A DNA stretch of 5,292 nt from Fimisoma sp964619315 (lineage in GTDB: Bacteria; Bacillota; Clostridia; Peptostreptococcales; Anaerovoracaceae), in contig CAZUEH010000039.1 of NCBI GenBank assembly GCA_964619315.1, forward strand, positions 1-5,292, written 5' to 3'. How positions within the stretch are numbered: position 1 is the first letter of the stretch; the number at the start of each line of letters is the position of its first letter. Positions 5,098 to 5,292 of the stretch are shown one piece after another. The notes under the pieces are model-generated. The model made no database searches and had not been told where the DNA came from. It was given only the letters and a program-made list of their open reading frames with translations. A program made the translations under genes and the position numbers.

Positions 5098-5292
5098 AGT
5101 TAAAAGCATTATATACAAATTAATATACCATATAATATATAAAAAATAATAGCAAAACAATACAAAAATATATCAAAAAAAATAAAATACAAGAATATAC
5201 AATAAATATATTCACTATATATATAAAAACACGATAAAAAACTATTTAAACAATAAAAAACAATATTAAAAAAGAGCAAAAGAAATATATAA
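5098..5292. other. A-rich noncoding DNA to the window end, no gene seen
   Basis: The last 192 bases (5101-5292) contain about 121 A, 46 T, 18 C and 7 G: 63% A on the plus strand and about 13% GC. There is no open reading frame with a start and a Shine-Dalgarno on either strand. It has the same character as the spacer upstream of parA, so the cassette is bracketed on both sides by this DNA. No tandem repeat unit, attachment site or origin element can be made out. Confidence 0.6.

Overview
The window looks like bacterial DNA of moderate-to-low GC, read with the standard genetic code (tryptophans I checked are TGG; stops are TAA or TAG). The longer genes on the left (exoA, asnA, a GH1 glucosidase) are in the high-40s percent GC by eye, whereas the DNA between genes is extremely AT-rich: the last 192 bases contain only 25 G or C. 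AsnA-type asparagine synthetase, strong Shine-Dalgarno sites and a GH1 beta-glucosidase fit a host-associated, fermentative bacterium. Bacillota (for example a lactobacillus-like lineage) is possible; a spirochaete such as a Treponema relative is an alternative, because the ParA protein reminds me of spirochaetal ParAs. I would not name a genus.

Left part (1-1762, minus strand): a compact two-gene unit, asnA followed nine bases later by an exodeoxyribonuclease III gene whose last codons lie beyond the window edge. It makes asparagine from aspartate and ammonia, and an AP-endonuclease/3'-5' exonuclease for base excision repair. Middle (1763-3424, plus strand): a divergent AT-rich promoter region, a single glycoside hydrolase family 1 beta-glucosidase gene with its own promoter, perfect Shine-Dalgarno and a strong rho-independent terminator. 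The catalytic-site residues point to non-phosphorylated substrates.

Right part (3425-5292, plus strand): about 540 bases of A-rich noncoding DNA, then a two-gene partition-like cassette: a short ParA/Soj-type ATPase and, two bases downstream, an 84-residue protein that looks like a ribbon-helix-helix DNA-binding partner. A good sigma-70-type promoter precedes parA, with a perfect 12-bp palindrome lying over its -10 box and start site. A long AT-rich hairpin whose arms resemble that palindrome follows the second gene. This is the layout of a type Ib plasmid-partition operon (ParA plus small RHH protein that also represses the operon). parA is visibly more AT-rich than the neighbouring metabolic genes, so the cassette may be acquired DNA or part of an integrated or extrachromosomal replicon. 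I see no integrase, replication initiator, transposase, tRNA or CRISPR array in the window.

The most unusual feature is the noncoding DNA: wherever sampled it is about 60% A but only 24-30% T on the plus strand, even between the divergent asnA and glucosidase genes, so transcription direction does not obviously explain it.
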